DNA of 15,635 nt from Geodermatophilaceae bacterium. GTDB taxonomy: Bacteria; Actinomycetota; Actinomycetes; Mycobacteriales; Geodermatophilaceae. Every line of letters begins with the position of its first letter. The first letter of the stretch is position 1. Position numbers and translations under genes: made by a program. The stretch spans positions 1 to 15,635 of the forward strand of contig JACCUM010000041.1 of the NCBI GenBank assembly GCA_013811805.1. Reading direction: 5' to 3'. This document shows, piece by piece, positions 13,556-15,635 of the stretch. The notes below the pieces were generated by a model. The model ran no database searches, was not told the DNA's origin, and was given only the letters and a program-made list of their open reading frames with translations.

Positions 13556-15436
13556 ATGCTCCGCCGTACGTGCGCCGCCATGGTTGTCCTCGCCTGCGTC
13601 GTCCTCGTGGGGTGTTCGGACACCGATGAAAGCGAGCAGGCTGCCCGCGAGGCGGCCCAGGCCTATCTCGACGCCTGGGCTGCCGGAGATCTCACCGGCG
13701 CCGCGGAACTGACCGACAACAGCGCTTCGGCATTGCTGAACCTCCGAGCCGTTGCCACCTCGATGGGCTTCGGTGAAGGCGAGCAGCCGCTACGCACGGA
13801 GATCACCGCAGTCGATCTCGACGACGGCGCTGCCACGGTCAGCTACACCGCCACCTGGGAGTTCGACGCGGCGCCGGACTGGAGCTACGAGACACAACTC
13901 GACCTGCGCGCTGACGAGGACGAGGCGCTGACCCTCGAGTGGACCACCGCGGCCATCCATCCCGAACTCGGTGACGGCGAGACGATCGAGTGGAGCCGCA
14001 GCCTTGCCGAGCGGGCCACGATCCTGGACTCGGCCGGGAATCCGGTCTTTGCCGCGACTCCGGTGGTAGTGGTCGGTGTGGATCCCGGTCGGGTCACTGA
14101 CCTCCCCGCACTTGGGGCCACCCTGGCGGGCGTCCTGGACATCTCGGCGGAGGACGTCGTAGCGAGCGTGTCGGGCTCCCAGCCCGGTCAGTTCGTCCCG
14201 ATCATCACCCTGCGCCGCCCGGACTACGACGCCGTACGGGCCGCGATTTTCGACCTCCCCGGGACCGTCTTTCGAGAGGAAACCCGCCAACTGGCCCCGA
14301 CCGCGGGCTTCGCGCTGGGCGTCCTCGGCCGGGTCGGCGAGGCGACCGCCGAGGTGCTCGACGAAGCCGGGGCGGACTATGCACCTGGCGATCAGCTCGG
14401 CACGTCTGGTCTGCAGCGGGCCTATCAGGCTCAGCTCGCCGGCCGACCCGGTCTCACGGTCGAGGCGGTCGGTCCGGACGGCGCGCGCCGAGAACTCGAA
14501 CGGATCGATCCGCAGCCCGGCACGCCGATCCAGGTCACGCTGGACACCGCCATCCAGAGTGCCGCCGACGCGGCAGTGGCCACTCGGTCCGAACCGGCCC
14601 ACATCGTCGTCGTACGGCCAGGCAGCGGCGACATCCTTGCGGTCAGTTCCAATGCGACGGCCAACCCGACCAACGCCCTGGTCGGTCAGTATCCGGCGGG
14701 GTCCTCCTTCAAGATCATCAGCGCTTCGGCATTGCTGAGCAACGGAGTCGTCGCACTGGATTCGCCGGTGGCCTGCCCCGGAACGGTGGCTGTCGGCGGC
14801 CGGGAGTTCGACAACGAGGACCGGTTCGACCTCGGGACCGTACCGTTCCTGACGGCCTTCGCCGAGTCCTGCAACACCACGTTCACCACCACGGTGCAGC
14901 AGCTTCCGGCCGGAGCTCTCGAGACGGCTGCGGGCAGCTTCGGCATCGGCGCCAGCTGGGACCTGCCGGTCGAGGTGTTCACCGGAGCGCTGCCCCCGCC
15001 GGTCGATGCCGTAGAGCTGTCCGCCGATGCGATCGGTCAGGGCCGGGTGCTGGTCAGTCCCTTCGCGATGGCCATCGTGGCCGCGACCGCGGCTTCGGGC
15101 GCCGTACCGGTCCCGTCCCTCGTCGGTGCTGCCGCCGCTGCCGGTCAGGCTCCGGCAGGGCCCTCGGATGAGGTGACCTCCGCCTTGCAACAGCTGATGC
15201 GCGAAGTGGTGCTGACCGGCACCGGTCAGGCCCTGGCCGACCGGGGGGAGGTTTTCGGCAAAACCGGCACCGCCGAATTCGGCACCGATGTGCCTCCCCA
15301 GGCGCATGGCTGGTTCGTCGGTTTCCGGCCTGACCCCGCTGGTGGCCTCGCCTTCTCCGTTCTGGTCGAGAACGGCCGGTCCAGCGCAACCAGCGCGGTG
15401 CCAGTGGCCGACACGTTCCTGGCCAACCTCGGCTGA
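13556..15436 (+). CDS. penicillin-binding lipoprotein with transpeptidase domain (class B PBP)
   Basis: The 626-aa product has a lipoprotein signal: MLRRT, a hydrophobic stretch and the lipobox LVGC with lipidated C20. It is therefore anchored to the outer face of the membrane. Residues about 25-145 look like an NTF2/MecA-N domain, about 150-310 like a PBP dimerisation domain, and about 325-625 like a transpeptidase. All three active-site motifs are there: S383-x-x-K386 (GSSFK), S438-C439-N440, and K569-T570-G571 (GKTGTAEFG). It should cross-link peptidoglycan stem peptides and be a beta-lactam target. Relatives include Rv2864c, at the same place after the ispG/GNAT genes. ATG 13556 follows GGTGGAG closely. 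GTG 13547 would add three residues and a poorer signal peptide. It is complete, with no nearby resistance determinants. Confidence 0.95.
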   Translation: MLRRTCAAMVVLACVVLVGCSDTDESEQAAREAAQAYLDAWAAGDLTGAAELTDNSASALLNLRAVATSMGFGEGEQPLRTEITAVDLDDGAATVSYTATWEFDAAPDWSYETQLDLRADEDEALTLEWTTAAIHPELGDGETIEWSRSLAERATILDSAGNPVFAATPVVVVGVDPGRVTDLPALGATLAGVLDISAEDVVASVSGSQPGQFVPIITLRRPDYDAVRAAIFDLPGTVFREETRQLAPTAGFALGVLGRVGEATAEVLDEAGADYAPGDQLGTSGLQRAYQAQLAGRPGLTVEAVGPDGARRELERIDPQPGTPIQVTLDTAIQSAADAAVATRSEPAHIVVVRPGSGDILAVSSNATANPTNALVGQYPAGSSFKIISASALLSNGVVALDSPVACPGTVAVGGREFDNEDRFDLGTVPFLTAFAESCNTTFTTTVQQLPAGALETAAGSFGIGASWDLPVEVFTGALPPPVDAVELSADAIGQGRVLVSPFAMAIVAATAASGAVPVPSLVGAAAAAGQAPAGPSDEVTSALQQLMREVVLTGTGQALADRGEVFGKTGTAEFGTDVPPQAHGWFVGFRPDPAGGLAFSVLVENGRSSATSAVPVADTFLANLG

Positions 15437-15440
15437 AGGG

Positions 15441-15488
15441 CAACTGGTTACCCAGGCTAAAGAGATTCGACAACCGGTTGTACCCTGG
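15441..15488 (+). promoter_or_regulatory. paired operator-like elements and candidate promoter before the last gene
   Basis: CAACTGGTTACCCAGG (15441-15456) and CAACCGGTTGTACCCTGG (15471-15488) are two versions of one element, 30 bp apart. The second begins with the perfect palindrome CAACCGGTTG. TACCCT (15481-15486) fits a -10 box. TAAAGA 17 bases before it is a weak -35, so the palindrome would lie in the spacer, where a repressor or MerR-type activator typically binds. The 81-bp gap after the PBP stop holds nothing else apart from the ribosome binding site. The regulator is unknown. Confidence 0.45.
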
Positions 15489-15517
15489 GAGCATTCCCTG
15501 CTCGGATCGGAGTCGCT

Positions 15518-15635
15518 GTGCCACGCCCGCATGACCGCGTACTCCGGCGCGGCTTCAGGCTCATCGGCCAGGCCATTCGCACCCAGCCCAGGATATTCAC
15601 TGCTGCCCTTGTGGGGAGCGCACTGTTCGGTGCCA
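15518..15635 (+). CDS. probable ABC transporter permease/ATPase, N-terminus only (cut by window end)
   Basis: GTG 15518 has CGGAG five bases upstream and stays open to the end of the window. The 39 visible residues read MPRPHDRVLRRGFRLIGQAI, then RTQPRIFTAALVGSALFGA. A basic, amphipathic start followed by a hydrophobic segment is typical of the fused membrane/ATPase half-transporters of Actinobacteria (multidrug type). This rests on the N-terminus only; no Walker motif is visible. It is separated from the PBP gene by 81 bases with an operator-like pair, so it probably has its own promoter. Confidence 0.5.
   Translation, partial: MPRPHDRVLRRGFRLIGQAIRTQPRIFTAALVGSALFGA

Noticed and set aside
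13790..15532. 580-codon minus-strand frame opposite the PBP gene
   Set aside because: Shadow of a gene with all three PBP motifs; composition is that of reversed GC-rich codons.

Overview
The window is a high-GC bacterial chromosome segment with strong GC bias at third codon positions, frequent GTG starts and very short intergenic gaps. Gene content and order (frr, cdsA, rlmN, then dxr, site-2 protease, ispG, GNAT protein and a penicillin-binding lipoprotein) place it in the Actinomycetota. The order matches the region around Rv2864c to Rv2882c of Mycobacterium tuberculosis as I remember it, but with different insertions. I cannot assign genus or family from the sequence alone.

Layout. 1-1292: end of frr and cdsA, with a proline-rich repeat in the CdsA N-terminus. 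1331-1960: a two-helix membrane protein of unknown function. 1992-2597 (minus): a SpoU/TrmH-type RNA methyltransferase, divergent from rlmN (2669-3793). The next gene is a VIT1/CCC1-type metal transporter (3825-4526), reached from rlmN through a 12-codon minigene. 4618-5349: an unrecognised tryptophan-rich soluble protein. 5370-5913: decayed DNA, with a broken TetR regulator and, head to head with it, a fragment of what may have been its membrane-protein partner. 5962-6986 (minus): vapB-vapC toxin-antitoxin genes followed by a DUF2631 membrane protein. 7046-11693: the tight run dxr, site-2 protease, ispG, GNAT protein. 11784-13493: a small NfeD-type OB-fold protein and a flotillin (SPFH) protein. 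13556-15436: a penicillin-binding lipoprotein. 15518 to the end: the start of a probable ABC transporter, behind a promoter region with a repeated palindromic element.

How the genes fit together. Most of the plus-strand genes serve the cell envelope: CDP-diacylglycerol synthesis (CdsA), two MEP-pathway enzymes for isoprenoid and hence lipid II carrier synthesis (Dxr, IspG), intramembrane proteolysis (site-2 protease), membrane organisation (flotillin with NfeD) and peptidoglycan cross-linking (PBP). RlmN and the TrmH-family enzyme modify RNA. The VapBC/DUF2631 block and the TetR remnant lie on or next to the accessory part of the window, 5350-7045.

I see no tRNA, rRNA, CRISPR array, insertion sequence or clear riboswitch. 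No wholly new system is evident. The most interesting points are the coupled minigene at the rlmN/VIT1 junction, the membrane-anchorless NfeD protein beside the flotillin, the likely leaderless vapBC promoter beside dxr, and the paired operator-like elements before the last gene.
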